Positions 34,464-47,600 of a stretch of 64,000 nucleotides of DNA are shown here, one piece after another. The notes beneath the pieces were generated by a model that saw only the letters and a program-made list of their open reading frames with translations, did no database searches and was not told where the DNA came from. The stretch is from Chrysaora quinquecirrha (lineage: Eukaryota; Cnidaria; Scyphozoa; Semaeostomeae; Pelagiidae): the NCBI GenBank assembly GCA_014526335.1, contig JACTAT010000015.1:1522932-1586931 (forward strand). The letters are read 5' to 3'. The translations under genes and the position numbers were made by a program. Numbering within the stretch: the first letter of the stretch is position 1; each line of letters opens with the position of its first letter.

Positions 34464-37400
34464 TAGACAGGGAAATAGTTGTAAAAAACTAAGGAAGTGC
34501 CTAACCTACATGTTTTTGGTATGATCCGATAGAGAATCGACAGGAGAACCCAAATCCGAGATGGGCCCTTTCGAAAAGTTTACGGCAATCACGTGATAAG
34601 TGACGTCATCAAAGGGCCTAAAATCACCTAAAATCTCTTATAACTTTGGTCATAAAAGTTTTACGAGCTTGATATTACCGCCATTCAAAAGCTTGCAAAG
34701 AGTGCTTTCTGTTGAGGTATATATAAATAGAATTTGCTGATGTCAGCATTTTTCGTCGATGACGTCATCAATTTTTTTATCTGCTTCTTTGTCCATAAAA
34801 AGCCTGTGTGGCTGTAACACATCAAATATCAATGTATTCTAGAGCTATTAGAGTAGAGTTAGGCAGTGAATGTAACATAATCGCCATGGTTGCAAAGGGT
34901 ACAAAGCCCGTTGGTTAGACAATGAAGTTATTGCAGAAGGTTCAGCTGACAAAGTTGCTGACGGAAACCACTATTACCGGAGTATGCGCCTTCACAAAGA
35001 AATCTTCAATGCTCTTATTCAGTTTAGAGTTGAAATACTGACGTCAAACTACGCAACAATTGACGCTAATCTATTTTAACATCTTCAAAATCTGCAACCA
35101 GATCCAGATGCAAAGCGTCTCAATTCCCTAATAAATTCAAAACGTTTCTGTGCGCTTGTTAATATTGATATCATTATGCCATAAATTGCTACAAAAGTGC
35201 ACATGACAGTTGCTTACCTCTATGATGTATCATCCCTTTTAGCACTCGTTTTAGCAGTAAGAGAAGGAAACATTCAGCTACACTTGCAAGCAGAAAGAGA
35301 CATGCTCAGCCAATGCTTTGCGTTTGATCATATTTACTACGCAAGATACTAATCTTATCACAATGTCTACTTAAGAAATTTGGAGCTAACTAGAGACCCT
35401 CCTTATGAAGGTCTACAAAAACGAGGCTTTGGCGCAGCTTAAGTGGTGACAAGTTTTCATGCATACATGGGGGCCTTATTACCGAGTTCTTCAACGGTGA
35501 GACCAAGCGAAGTGCTGGTCCCCACCAATTTGGTTACAGTACCGTAAGAGTACCCTGCAAAAACATGGGTTCTGATTTCGCATATTCATACAACGAGTCA
35601 ACAAGAACTGAGAGCAAAAATGAGGCTTTCAACATCTGTGCCAAAGAGCTGACAGCTGGAGTATGTAAAATGCACGTTTCTCATGTGCAGCAGTTAAAAG
35701 AAATGCTGATGGCATACAATTCGAATCCATTTGCTAATCCTGCACCGCGACTCTTGACAACTGGCACTGAAATAGATGCAAAGCATAAGTTGGAGATGTA
35801 CAGTGTATACAATTTGTTGATGATTGATTGGTAAAAGGTAACATTAATTTCTTTGAACCAATCAAAAATATGAACATTGACACAGGAATGATGAAAAGAA
35901 GAAGATACCGAAAGCAGTGACAGTATTAAAACAAGATTGTTAAACATTCTGAGAGCTCTTGAGCAAAGTGGCAGGCTTGGAATAAGCGTTCCAATATCCA
36001 CTGTCCCTCTAGGCATCGCGAATCCATATCTCCACACTTAAACAGGCAAGTAAGCATACTCTCTGTAATTTCGTATCGATGGAAAGAAAGCAGTGACAGC
36101 TGAAAGCCCAACACATTCCCGATGGATAATAGATGGAATGGCAGCTATGCAGTCACTTATAGCCAATGATACATATAAAGATTGGTTTCGCTCTCTTCTT
36201 GAATTTTTACCCCTCGAGAAGATACTTCTTCGTTGTCCATCGAGATAATTAATGACGCGTATTGAATCGAAAGCGTAAAACGTATGATTCGACATGAAAG
36301 AGGGGAGGCAAGCAATCGTTTGCATCTGCGAGGACCTGATCAGAAAATCGTTCAAGGAAACAACTGGATAAATTTTTTCAACAATATTCCGACAACAAGA
36401 ATGACCTCATCGAACCTGCAGCAGAATATTACTGTAGATTCGATGGGCGAAGGCTTTTATTAACTCCATTGATATAAAGGAGAGCAACCAGAGAGTCATT
36501 GGAATTGTTATTTCCTTGCAACCACGAGGAGGCTGATACTTGAATGGTTTTGCACGGCTGCATCGAAGATACAAATGTTGTCATTGTGTCAAAGGCTGCG
36601 GATTTATTAATCCTCCTAGTCCATGCTTTTAGTGTTACGAAGCCAAAGCAAAAATGATAGACCTTCAAAAATATGTCGACATTGGTGAAACTTGAAGTAT
36701 CTGGGCAATAGTATTAATCTATCAGCTTGCGACTTCCCCACATTCATGCACTGACAGGGTGCAACACCACATCTTTCTTTGATGGCGTCGGTAAAGTCAA
36801 AGTTATCAAAAGAATAAAGAAGAATAACACGTCTCTGGAGTTACTTGACCAAATTGGCGAAACAGAGAACCTTTCAGACAGAGCCTTCTCTCAGATTACA
36901 TAATTCACCAAAACCTTTTTGTATAATGCTAAAGACGATGAGTCTCTTGTAGAGGCAAGGATTCGCATGTACGAATCAATGAAGCAAAAGACATCACAAT
37001 GCGTAGTAAATATGATCAAACGCAAAGCATTGGCTGAGCATGTCTCTTTCTGCTTGCAAGTGTAGCTGAATGTTTCCTTCTCTTACTGCTGAAACGAGTG
37101 CTAAAAGGGATGATACATCATAGAGGTAAGCAACTGTCATGTGCACTTTTGTAGCAATTTATGGCATAATGATATCAATATTAACAAGCGCACAGAAACG
37201 TTTTGAATTTATTAGGGAATTGAGACGCTTTGCATCTGGATCTGGTTGCAGATTTTGAAGATGTTAAAATAGATTAGCGTCAATTGTTGCGTAGTTTGAC
37301 GTCAGTATTTCAACTCTAAACTGAATAAGAGCATTGAAGCTTTCTTTGTGAAGGCGCATACTCCTGTAATAGTGGTTTCCGTCAGCAACTTTGTCAGCTG

Positions 37401-37879
37401 AACCTTCTGCAATAACTTCGTTGTCTAACCAACGGGCTTTGTACCCTTTGCAACCATGGCGATTATGTTACATTCACTGCCTAACTCTACTCTAATAGCT
37501 CTAGAATACATTGATATTCTATGTGTTACAGCCACACAGGCTTTTTATGGACAAAGAAGCAGATAAAAAAATTGATGACGTCATCGACGAAAAATGCTGA
37601 CATCAACAAATTCTATTTATATATACCTCAACAGAAAGCACTCTTTGCAAGCTTTTGAATGGCGGTAATATCAAGCTCGTAAAACTTTTATGACCAAAGT
37701 TATAAGAGATTTTAGGTGATTTTAGGCCCTTTGATGACGTCACTTATCACGTGATTGCCGTAAACTTTTCGAAAGGGCCCATCTCGGATTTGGGTTCTCC
37801 TGTCGATTCTCTATCGGATCATACCAAAAACATGTAGGTTAGGCACTTCCTTAGTTTTTTACAACTATTTCCCTGTCTA
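34464..37879. mobile_element. 3.4-kb foldback transposon with about 878-bp inverted arms
   Basis: The left arm, about 34464-35342, and right arm, 37001-37879, are inverted copies with very few mismatches in the parts compared. The outermost words are TAGACAGGGAAATAGTTG and its inverse. The element is flanked by TA if the ends are taken as GACAGGG. The 1.66-kb centre and the inner arm carry a decayed plus-strand ORF. No transposase signature was recognised, so superfamily is open. Confidence 0.85.
34900..37000 (+). pseudogene. Decayed ORF inside the foldback element
   Basis: Plus-strand frames interrupted by many stops and shifts still show protein-like stretches: DGNHYYRSMRLHKEIFNALI, VREGNIQLHLQAERDMLSQ, CFAFDHIYYARY, then LRNLELTRDPPYEGLQKRGF near 35370-35430, CNHEEADT then a stop near 36523-36550, VVIVSKAADLLILLVHAF to about 36630, and a tail ending ARIRMYESMKQKTSQ near 36955-37000. 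From memory this resembles a widespread, uncharacterised multicopy protein family of cnidarian genomes with an HEEADT motif. The family name and function are unknown to me. Not expressed as a full protein in this copy. Confidence 0.6.
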
Positions 37880-39780
37880 GTAGGAGTAGTAGCTTATCTG
37901 TTTGTCAATAATTCTAAGAGCAGGAACCGATTTCGTAAATGTGGCAAGGTTGTCCGCTCCACTTGGTCAATGTAAAAACCAACCTTGGCGGGGCTTGGAC
38001 GCTGACACCCTAAGAAAGTGCATCTATCGTTGCAAAATATCCCATGTTTTCTGTCCCACGACAGTCGTGCAAGCCTCTTGAGTCTCGGCAACGCCGTACT
38101 GAGCCTTGGCAATGCCATTACTGAGCTCGTCCCTGGCGCATCAAGCCGTATTCATCACATAAACCTAATAACCTGTCGATGTGATACGTACAACCCATCC
38201 CACATATCGACAAAGCCAGTGTAACACGAGCACAGCACAGAGCAAATGAAGTGGCTTGCAGAGTTCGCAAGAAAAGTCTCACCACCGCACTTTTTAGGCA
38301 GATATTTCAAGCGGGGTGGCCGAAATCATCAGCTTTCCAGCTTGCCAAATATTGTCAACTTTGCGTCTTGGCTGCTTTTAATTGCGCCACACACTTAAAT
38401 CTTTCCCTTTAGGTTTCTTGAAGGGAGTTTTACTGTATTGGAATTGTAAAACCCAATGAGATACATATAGCAAGTTCCGTCAAAAGAAAACACGTTCGAC
38501 GAGGACAGTGAATTTCGCTTAACTGTATTCAAAACCCAGTCAAACGCTTTGGCTACCGCTACAGTCCGGGCTGATGTTTTCAACCTTGCCGGTCTCTTCT
38601 CTATCGCCCCAAACAAGGACGCAGGAGCAGCTGGAGCAGGGGGCTGGGGAGAGCTACTAATCAACTTATAGCCCACTATAATGCTGTAGATATTTCCGTC
38701 TATCATTCATTTTTGTGAAAAATGTCTATAACGGAACGGTATCGATACCGAATCGGTACCGAAAATAAGAACAAGTATAATCTGAAGGCGCATTTAAAAG
38801 TTCGCAGAAATATAAAGTGCCATACGGTGGGCGAAAATTGGGGGTTCAGAGATACACAACCTGTTGGAACCCTTTTTACACCATTTCTGTCCGCGGCTAG
38901 CATCAGCAACATCAACATGTAAGAAAAGATTAATAGCAACTTTCATAAAATGTTTTTCGATTATGAGCACAAGTGCCCTCCTCCTATATTCTGCCTCCTG
39001 GACCCTTCGTCGTCCCTGAACTTAGAACCTGATTCGAAAATTTCTTATCTTGTGTCTTACAGTACAATTGTTCGCAACTAGCGGCTACATACTGGTTACA
39101 ACGCAACTTGCATTGCAATCCTGATTTTCACCCAATCAGCGGCTGATAGATCTGTCGAACTCCCACTCCAACCCAAGGGGCAAATCACTTTCCTTAGAAC
39201 TGGACAAAATTTTGGGACTTCCACAAAAGAACAATAGCATTCCTTGAAAATTGTTAAAGGATTTTTAAAATAACAATAGGATTTTTATTTTAGAGATCTC
39301 AGCCCTCAGCAAAACCAATGTTTTTCGTATTTGTTATAAAGGTTTTTCTTATTATTCTTTCAAGCTTATGATCTCTGGATTTGAAAACATTTTTGTTATA
39401 AGGCCGCGTTTTCCAAAAGTCAGCAGCTTGGAGGTCTATCGGATCCTTTGGGTGGATAATTATTTACAGTAAATTTAGTAATTTTATCATTTCATTAAAA
39501 TTTTTTAGACCTTATCAATGATGGAATGATGATATAAGATTATCATTTCATCAGAAACGGATCAAAAATTTATAACACAGTATTTACGGATATTTTTAGG
39601 TTCATCAACAAATTGATCCTTACGTCATCATTAGTTATCCTCCACGACGAAACCGTGGAAGAAGTGTGGTCTTGCGAGTTCAAATTGCGGAGTAAACAAT
39701 AGATTGCCTCTGCGAGGGAGCAATATAAACATTCTGTTACAATTTGTGCGAAACGAAGGTAACAGGTGGGGTCTGGTTTA
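37880..39780. other. Intergenic stretch, nothing firm
   Basis: No splice-consistent gene was seen. The minus frame at 38395-38706 (Pro/Ala-rich, 103 codons) has no recognisable domain. It is not called. Confidence 0.5.
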
Positions 39781-39789
39781 CCACTCTAG

Positions 39790-40200
39790 CGGCTAAAGCA
39801 ATACTGTGGTGGGTTTTAATGCTTGATGCGGTGGTATTTTTATGTGCACTGTAGTGGATACGCACTTCTGTGGAGGATTATTATGCTTACTGTGGTGGAT
39901 ACGCTAATCATAGCAAAATCAATAGATCAAGCAAAAAAAAACACACAAAATCCATCATAGTACGCAAAAAATACCAATAACCCTACACATCAAGCAAAAT
40001 AACCCACCACAGTAGTGATAATCCACTACAAGACCCAAAAATGCCACCACATTAATCATATTAACCCACCAAAGTAGTGATTATCTACCATGGTACGCAA
40101 AAAGTACCACCACAATTAGCATTGTAACCCACCACATCAAGCATAATAACCCACCACATCAAGCAAATAATAATGACCCATGACAGTAGTACATATCCAT
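39790..40200. mobile_element. Foldback repeat built of CCACCACAGTAGT words
   Basis: The left arm has GTGGTGGGTTTTAATGCTTGATG and CTGTGGTGGATACGC words. The right arm has their inverse (CATCAAGCATAATAACCCACC). A second locus with the same words lies at 49115-49570. Arms made of short tandem words resemble the MITE-like elements elsewhere in this window, but no target duplication is clear. Confidence 0.6.
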
Positions 40201-40628
40201 AATAAGTGCTTATTGGTTCGCTAGCGTGTTTACAGTATCCTGGATACAAAAGTCTCTTAAAGAACGAGATCTTTTCTCTTTTTAGAGTCTGGTACCCAAG
40301 TTGGCGGTGGGGTGTACGTAGTTCTCCATAATACAGATTCTCAAAAAGATGCAATACATCAATTCGTATCGATAATAAATCTTGATTCTAAGATCCTGCC
40401 CAGGAAACCTCTGTCCGGCCTCTGTCATCCGGTGTCAGATAAACTTTATCTTCATATTTCAATCCATTTTCCATGTTTGACCTAAAGAACTACTTAATAC
40501 TGTATGTTATGTAGATGTGGGATTCGCGTCATGCAACTGTTAAGACCAGAGTGCGACGAAACAATCCAGAAGACTCGTTTACATCATCTATCTGCGTAGT
40601 GTCCTCGTAAGTCCGATATAGTTGCCTA

Positions 40629-40838
40629 TCATGGATTTCCACTGTTCTCTGTTCTGTGATTTCCTTTTGAATCCATATTCTTCTTTAATTCGGGCCACTC
40701 TTTAATGTCATCTATCCACATGCTCCGAGGTCTACCCTTTGCTCTTTTTTCTTCTATAAATCCTTCTATAACGTCGTTTACACCATATATCGCTTTAAAA
40801 AGATATACAGTGTCCACGTTTAACTTAAGTCCAATCAT
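40629..40838 (-). pseudogene. Non-LTR retrotransposon fragment (RT C-terminal tail)
   Basis: The minus frame encodes GFIEEKRAKGRPRSMWIDDI followed by KEW, resembling the conserved tail seen after the reverse transcriptase domain of many LINE-type elements (a GRPR-xxW-DDI/NI-KEW pattern). No RT catalytic core (xxDD) is nearby, so this is a 5'-truncated remnant. Confidence 0.5.
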
Positions 40839-41696
40839 CCGGACATGAACTTCGGAGCAAATTTATGAAATATCCGCACACTATCATTTGAATAGTTTTT
40901 GAGCATGCGTTTTACAATGTGCCTTTCGTTTAAATGAAGGCGCTTGAATTTCTGATGGTGTGGAATGAAGTCAGCATCACGAAAAAGACTGAATCGGATT
41001 CAGTTTACAAAAGGCGCTCTTCGTCTCAAATGCATTTAGTGCTCGCGGCCTGTTTCACGCTGTACTCCCGAGCTCTGCCAAACATATAACATATAGCTTC
41101 TGAGTTGTTTTAGTAAATGTAGATTTCAATTGCTTGCCCCTGCTTGCTTTCGGTAATAGGAAAACAAAAAAGAATCGACATAAAGAGTAAAAAATCTTAT
41201 TTTGCCCGATGTTCTCATATCTACATAAAAATATTTATCCTCTTCATTTATTGACGGAAGAAGGTTCTGCCAGAGTCCTGCATTAATACACAACGACAAA
41301 TAAGGATGGACCTGACTTTAATATTTTCTTCACTCAACAATTCATAAGTCATTTATAACAAGGTTCAAAGGTCAAAGGTGACAAAATAAAAAAATCTGAA
41401 CCAAATGACAAAATGTCAAAGGTCAATGGTGACAAAATTTTATAAAATCTTTCAAGGTTTCTATAACGTATGTTTTTACACTAAACAACGGAAAATCACT
41501 ACTTGAAAGTTCTGGCGGCATTATATAACAAGAGTAGTAGAAAGAAAAAATGCGCTATTGAACCAAGATATATCCAGATCACGAAACATGATAACCGAAA
41601 ACAATTTAAAAGGTTTTTACGGTTAAGTGAGCTACTAAGATGCTTTTAATGTTTTTTGTGTTCATATATAAAGTCTTCCTCTTTTACTTGCAGTTG

Positions 41697-44600
41697 TTAT
41701 CTTCTTCGTCTCTCTCTGGATCTAGATCGACCTTCTCTCGGTGAATAAGATCTTCTTCTGTCTCTGCTTCGTGATCTTGATCTTGATCGATGTCTCCTGC
41801 TTCTGTGTCTTCTCTCACTTCTGTAATCATCATAAGGACTGCGTGCTCTATCTTCTCTTTCTCTATCTCGCTCTGACTTTCCTTTGGTCATCAACTGTGC
41901 TTCCAAACTGTGAAGACAGTCCTGCAAAGACTGAACCAACACTTGACTTGACTCCGTATTAGCAGTGGAAGATTGCTTGATAAGAGATATAGCAGTGACG
42001 AGAGTCTCAATACCGCTTTCGTAGTCACCTTCATTGGCGTCTGTCATTGCTCTCTGGATAGCCGTGCTAGCAACAGCCTGATTTCGTCTCATCGATTCAA
42101 TATCAGCATCCGGAATACCTGGTCCACCAACAGGCATCCTCATGCCCATGGCATTGGCACCAGCAGATGCAAATGGATCCGGATGGCTGCCGTCCTGTGG
42201 CAAGAAAGCGGGATTGACATGTGGAGCTATGCCAGGTTTCGCCAGCTGCTGAAGACCGTTCAGGTCAGGTCGCTCTTGCGTTGCATTTGGACCAGCTGGT
42301 GCACCCATCATTGAAACTGGTACACCTCCAATCATAGGATCAACCGGAGGATGCCCACCAGGGATGCCATGAAGACCCATGTTCGGCATCATACCGGGAA
42401 TCATTCCTGGCATAACTGGAGGGCGTAATGGCTGACCTCTGCTGTCAAATGGTGGCAAACCTCTTGGAAATCCTCCAAATGGTAAGTTTCCTGGCATTCC
42501 TGGTCGGATTCCCATTGGCGGCATTCTTGCTCCTTGCGGTAAGCGTGGTGGAAAGCGAACACCAGGAATGAAATTACCTCCGCGTGGTTGAAACCCGGGT
42601 TGGCCAGCGTTTTGGTCTTGGTTTGTATCGCCAGGTCGATCTGAAACGAAATAGATAGTTGCTGCATATACAGAAGTAATCGTTAATAAAGGGTCATACA
42701 GCGTTAGCAAAAATCACTTTATTAGTCAAGTCTACAACCTTTGAAGAGATTTTTCCACAACTGTCATACTACAATAGATGGGACTGGAACCTGGACTGCA
42801 TAGCCAGAGAGCCGACGAAGATTCCAACGCTAAAGAGTTCAGTTAAATCGGTGCAATCATACAGCCCATGGCTCTCCTCCCAGACACTTCAACCCGAAAC
42901 ATTATGGTGTGATGTGAAATTTGTCATTTAACGTTGATGATTTTTGCACCGAAACCCAAGGTCGGAAAGGATGTGGCGTCGTAAAGGAGGCCTAAGGATG
43001 CGTTTCTACGATGACATAATTTCTCTTGAGTAAAGGCCTGGCTAAACTAGGAGACATGTTGCACGTGACATTGTTGCACGTGACATTGTCGCGCTTGACA
43101 TGTCCCCTCGATATCTCCCAGTTTAGCTACCTCGGAGACCTTGAAGCGCATGACAAAATTTGAAGCGAGGGACACGCATATTTTTCTGGTAATATAACAA
43201 AAACCATTTCTTGGCTCCACGACACGCGGGGCATGCTGCTCGCCTGTCGTTTGCATGTTCAGCCACCCTTGGAGACACGCCGAAATACAATGTCGTGCGC
43301 GACACATCTCCTAGTTTAGCCACAGCTCAAGAAGAAAAACTAACAAGTTTGCCTTAACAACGATAATCATGGAAAGGGTAAAAAAAAGAAGCGTTACTTA
43401 CTTTTCTTTGCCTGATTCTCAAACATCATCAAATTCTGTTTACTAACATGAGTAACCGCTGGTTTTTGTCCATGTAACTCCCTTGGAGAAAAGAAGGGAT
43501 CGTTAAAACACATATGAAACACTATATACACCCTGGGTAATATCTGTGCAGTACGGAGGGTGTGCAGTAAGTGGAGGATATTCAATACAGTTAAGGGGTA
43601 TCATCAGTACAGTGGAGGAATATCATCAGTACCGTGGAGGATAAATACAGCTGATGGCCTACTGTACCATACCAAAAAGTATAAATATATACGCAGTTGG
43701 GGATTAGCATGTTCATATTCACATTCACCTTCACATTCATGCGTTCTGTCACCAGGATTATTCAGTTTACTGGGACTTAGCAGAAACCAAACACAAACCA
43801 TAATGCCTTTTTTGCTGGATGTCCCAATTCTACTCAGAGTTGTGCCTGCAGAACGCCACATAGCATACATGGTAGGGGGAGCCTTTTTATCAATGGGACA
43901 AAAGAACTAACTTTCGCTCAGCATGTGGGCAGAACTAGGGGCCCACAAGGGCAAATGTACCACAACTCAGTACGTTAAAAGATCCATTACGTCTAGTACG
44001 CATGATAGTTTCAGGCTCATGATAAGGCAGCATAAAACTTGTGATGGGATTCGAAAATTCTGATATCGTTTCTGAAAAACTTACTGCTTATCCAATCTTT
44101 CCATGATCAATCTTTGTGACGTTTCACTGCCAACTTCAACAACAGCAAATCTAATGGAAAAGACAACCTCGAATTACTAAAGGCAAATAAATAAACGAGA
44201 ACTTGCTGTATACAAAGAGCACTTTAAATTATGTGCCAAGAAATTTTACGCTTGCTGACCAATTCGACCCAAGGAAACATGTACTACTTATGGTCAAAGA
44301 TATAGGACGGTTAACCAAGTAAATTTCTTTAAGTTCTCTTAATTTGAGAGCCATGAAAAATCTAGTGAAAATAAAAAATTTCCAAGTGCCGGCGTATTCA
44401 TTATTCCATACAGCTTAAAGGGGAAGAACAAATTTATTCAGGACGGTGAATGCTAGCTAACGTTAAGGAGGATTTATAACTATTTGACTTGATCAACAGG
44501 ATGAAACTTAGGTTTAAATCAGCCGCAAAGCCATGCCTTGCTAAGAGTTTCTTTTCACATCTCACTTGAAAAAAGAATTCCAGATATAATTCCGGCATTT

Positions 44601-47600
44601 TTCTTACCTGTGTTCTCAATAATAGTGCAACGGACAAGCAATTCAGTTCATATCAAAACTTAACCAGTTACAAATACGCAAATACCGGAATATACATCGG
44701 AATGTACATGGGACAACATGAAGCATCAATTAGCTAAGAAGGTTAAGCATTTTACAGTAGGTTCGGTTACAGCTTTCTGTATTAAGCAAGCCTTTAAGTA
44801 GCTATATATTTAAATCAAGACATCAACATGTATACCAACATGCCTACTATACCATCAATAAAAACATATACCAAATACCGTGTAACATTTACGTAAGACT
44901 GACAATTTAAAATGAAACTTAGGGCATTAAAAATCATTCCGTCATAAAAAATATTATTTATGCTATGAAATAAAAATATTGAATTTAGATTTGTATATTA
45001 TATTTTTACAGCTCGGAAAAATAGCTGGATTGATACAAAGAAAATACATAAAAAATCGGGAAGAAAGACAATTTGACACACAGAAAATAAAGTTTACTCA
45101 ACGGTTTAGTTTGCATTGCATTGCTTGATATGGTGCGCGGAGAAGAAAATGCGCGATAAAAACAGCAGCCTGCGGCAGAAACATTCCCAAGTTTGTTAAT
45201 AAACATTCGCCTTCCAAATCTAAGAACATTCCTAAGCTCACCCAAAAACAATTTGCTCCAAATCGAGTCCCAAATCTAGTAACTTTTCTTTGAATCTCAA
45301 ATTCGCCTCTCTGTATGTATAGCCCTCGAATCTTGAGGTTGATCTTAAACAGCTCAAGATCCGGTCTAAAGCCATTCCTTTAAATAACAAAAAATTCCAA
45401 ATGGAGGTTGACTGCTGATCCCCCTTTCCCAGTCTCTCTCTATATATAAAGTTGGGCTTTTCTTCGCGTCTATTGGGGATTTCCCAAAGAAAACGTGTTA
45501 AAAGAACAGTTCTATCAAGTAGTCCCTTTTTACTCGAAATCAATAGCAGGGAGCCTGAAGATTTGAAGTACTTTTTCAAGAGACTGCCACAGAGAGTAAC
45601 GCTTTTATTTCCAACGGAATACAAGTACGCTCAAACTTTTAAATTTGTCTGCCATACACACCGCATAGATTCAGATTCGAATTTTACACACATGCTTTAA
45701 AAGGCATGGAGCAAATTCTAAAACCGCTTTTTGGCGACGCACCGTGTGCAATGCAATGCTTACAGAGATTGATATTTATAATTCCTAGCTGATATTCAGG
45801 GAGAGAGCATAGCCAAGAACTTGGATTATACGTTGGCATAGCAAAAATGTGAAAGGGCAGATGTGAAGTTTTATCCCTACTTTGGCCGCTCCTCAGAATT
45901 TCTTCAAAAGGTTTTCTCGTCCTCTAACGGCCTGGTATTTAATTGGACCCCAATCGCAGAAAAGGACTTCCTATTGTCTAGAAAATCTTTTTTGAACATG
46001 CCAAAATGCGTTATTTCTAGAAGGAAGACGTCATCTTCTGACGGGGCTACCTGAGAGTGAAAAAATTCTCGCGAAAACGGACCTTAAAAGGAGTATTTTT
46101 TCAAAGAACAAGTTCTTGCCTAGGCTCACTAATGTATATTCAACGCGATTTTACAATCACGAATTTCTGACTGAGATACGGAGCAGTGAAATCCATGCAA
46201 AGGAGACCATCTCCTTACCTTCAATCTGTTTAAGTCAGAAAATCAGAGTAAATTACCAAGAAGAGAAAATACGAGTGTCAATCAAGTCTTAAGGACAGGC
46301 TTTTTAAAGCGTCTTTGTGCCTTACATAAATTGTACGACATGTCTTAATTGTACTTTCTTATATCTCAGATAGTTTACAGCCTTATTTTGAAGAGGATTT
46401 TCAAGGTCGATTCCTTTGTACAGAGGAGATTCGAGGAGATTCATATGACGATGAGGTGAAGATGAAGACGAAAGCAAACTAGATGGTTACGGTAAGACCC
46501 TGCGACTAGAAATCATATTTTTCTAACTCCAGACGGTATTACTGAAGCCAAAAATGGAAGGTTTTTGCGAGTTATCATCTCTCTATCACATATTTCAGAA
46601 AGAAATACGGTATTTTACTTGTATCAAATAATAGGAAACTCTCTTAAGTACATTTGATGATCTATGAAGATTTAAAAAGGGATATGAGTTGAAATAAATA
46701 TAGGTTCCAAGTTGCAGGGAGTTACTGAGACTGCGTTTATGACAATGAGAGCTGAGAGCAGTCCTGTGAAAACTGAGAAGAAACATTATATAAGAACAGT
46801 TTAAGGTAGAAGGGAACCGACTTCAGAGAGGCTTACTTCAAATTTTAAGACACTATACTTGCTAATATAGTATTATAAAGCTTGTTGAACCAACTCTGAA
46901 ACATTACTTAAGGGGCAATACAAAATTATGCGCAAAACTTACCCTTTAGACTGTCCATTTGCCCTATTCTCAAAAAACTTGATATTGATTAAATCTGTAA
47001 CTCCACATCCTTGAATCGCATTAGATAGTTCTTCGTCAGTTGTCCACTTTTGAAAAATCACAAAATAATACATGGTAAAAAATTACAGTGTAAAGCTAGA
47101 AATATTTTCTACCCAACTTTTAAAATTAGTTGACTGTTCTGTTGATTTCAGTCTTAGAAAGTTTCTCCGATTTGTTACTAAGTCACCAATTTAACAATTA
47201 TGCCTCATAATCAGAACCAAATGTCCTGAATCTAATTATATTTACAAAGGCTAGATAATTTTGTCTTGTTGTCACAATATTTTACAATATTCATACACAG
47301 AGGCATAGCTCCGCAATACATTTACACAAACGCAACAAAACAATATATAATGCACTTTCAGAAAAAAGTTAATTTTTTCCAGCACTTTAAAATTTCAAAA
47401 TTAAATCTTACCACACAGTTAAGCCTCCTATATCGACCGAAACATAGGTTATTAAAGTCACTAGCTACTAGAAACAGTGAAATTTTAAAGATAACACTAA
47501 ATAAAAATGCTTATGTAAATATTTGTGCCTTATCTAAGCAATTGATGTAAAACTCGATGACAATATTCGTTACAAAAAAGACATTTTTTCACTCATCAAC

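Noticed and set aside
45238..46054. Opposing frames of 128 and 63 codons in a CPSF6/7 intron as nested genes
   Set aside because: No domain, no homology recognised and stops interrupt any extension.
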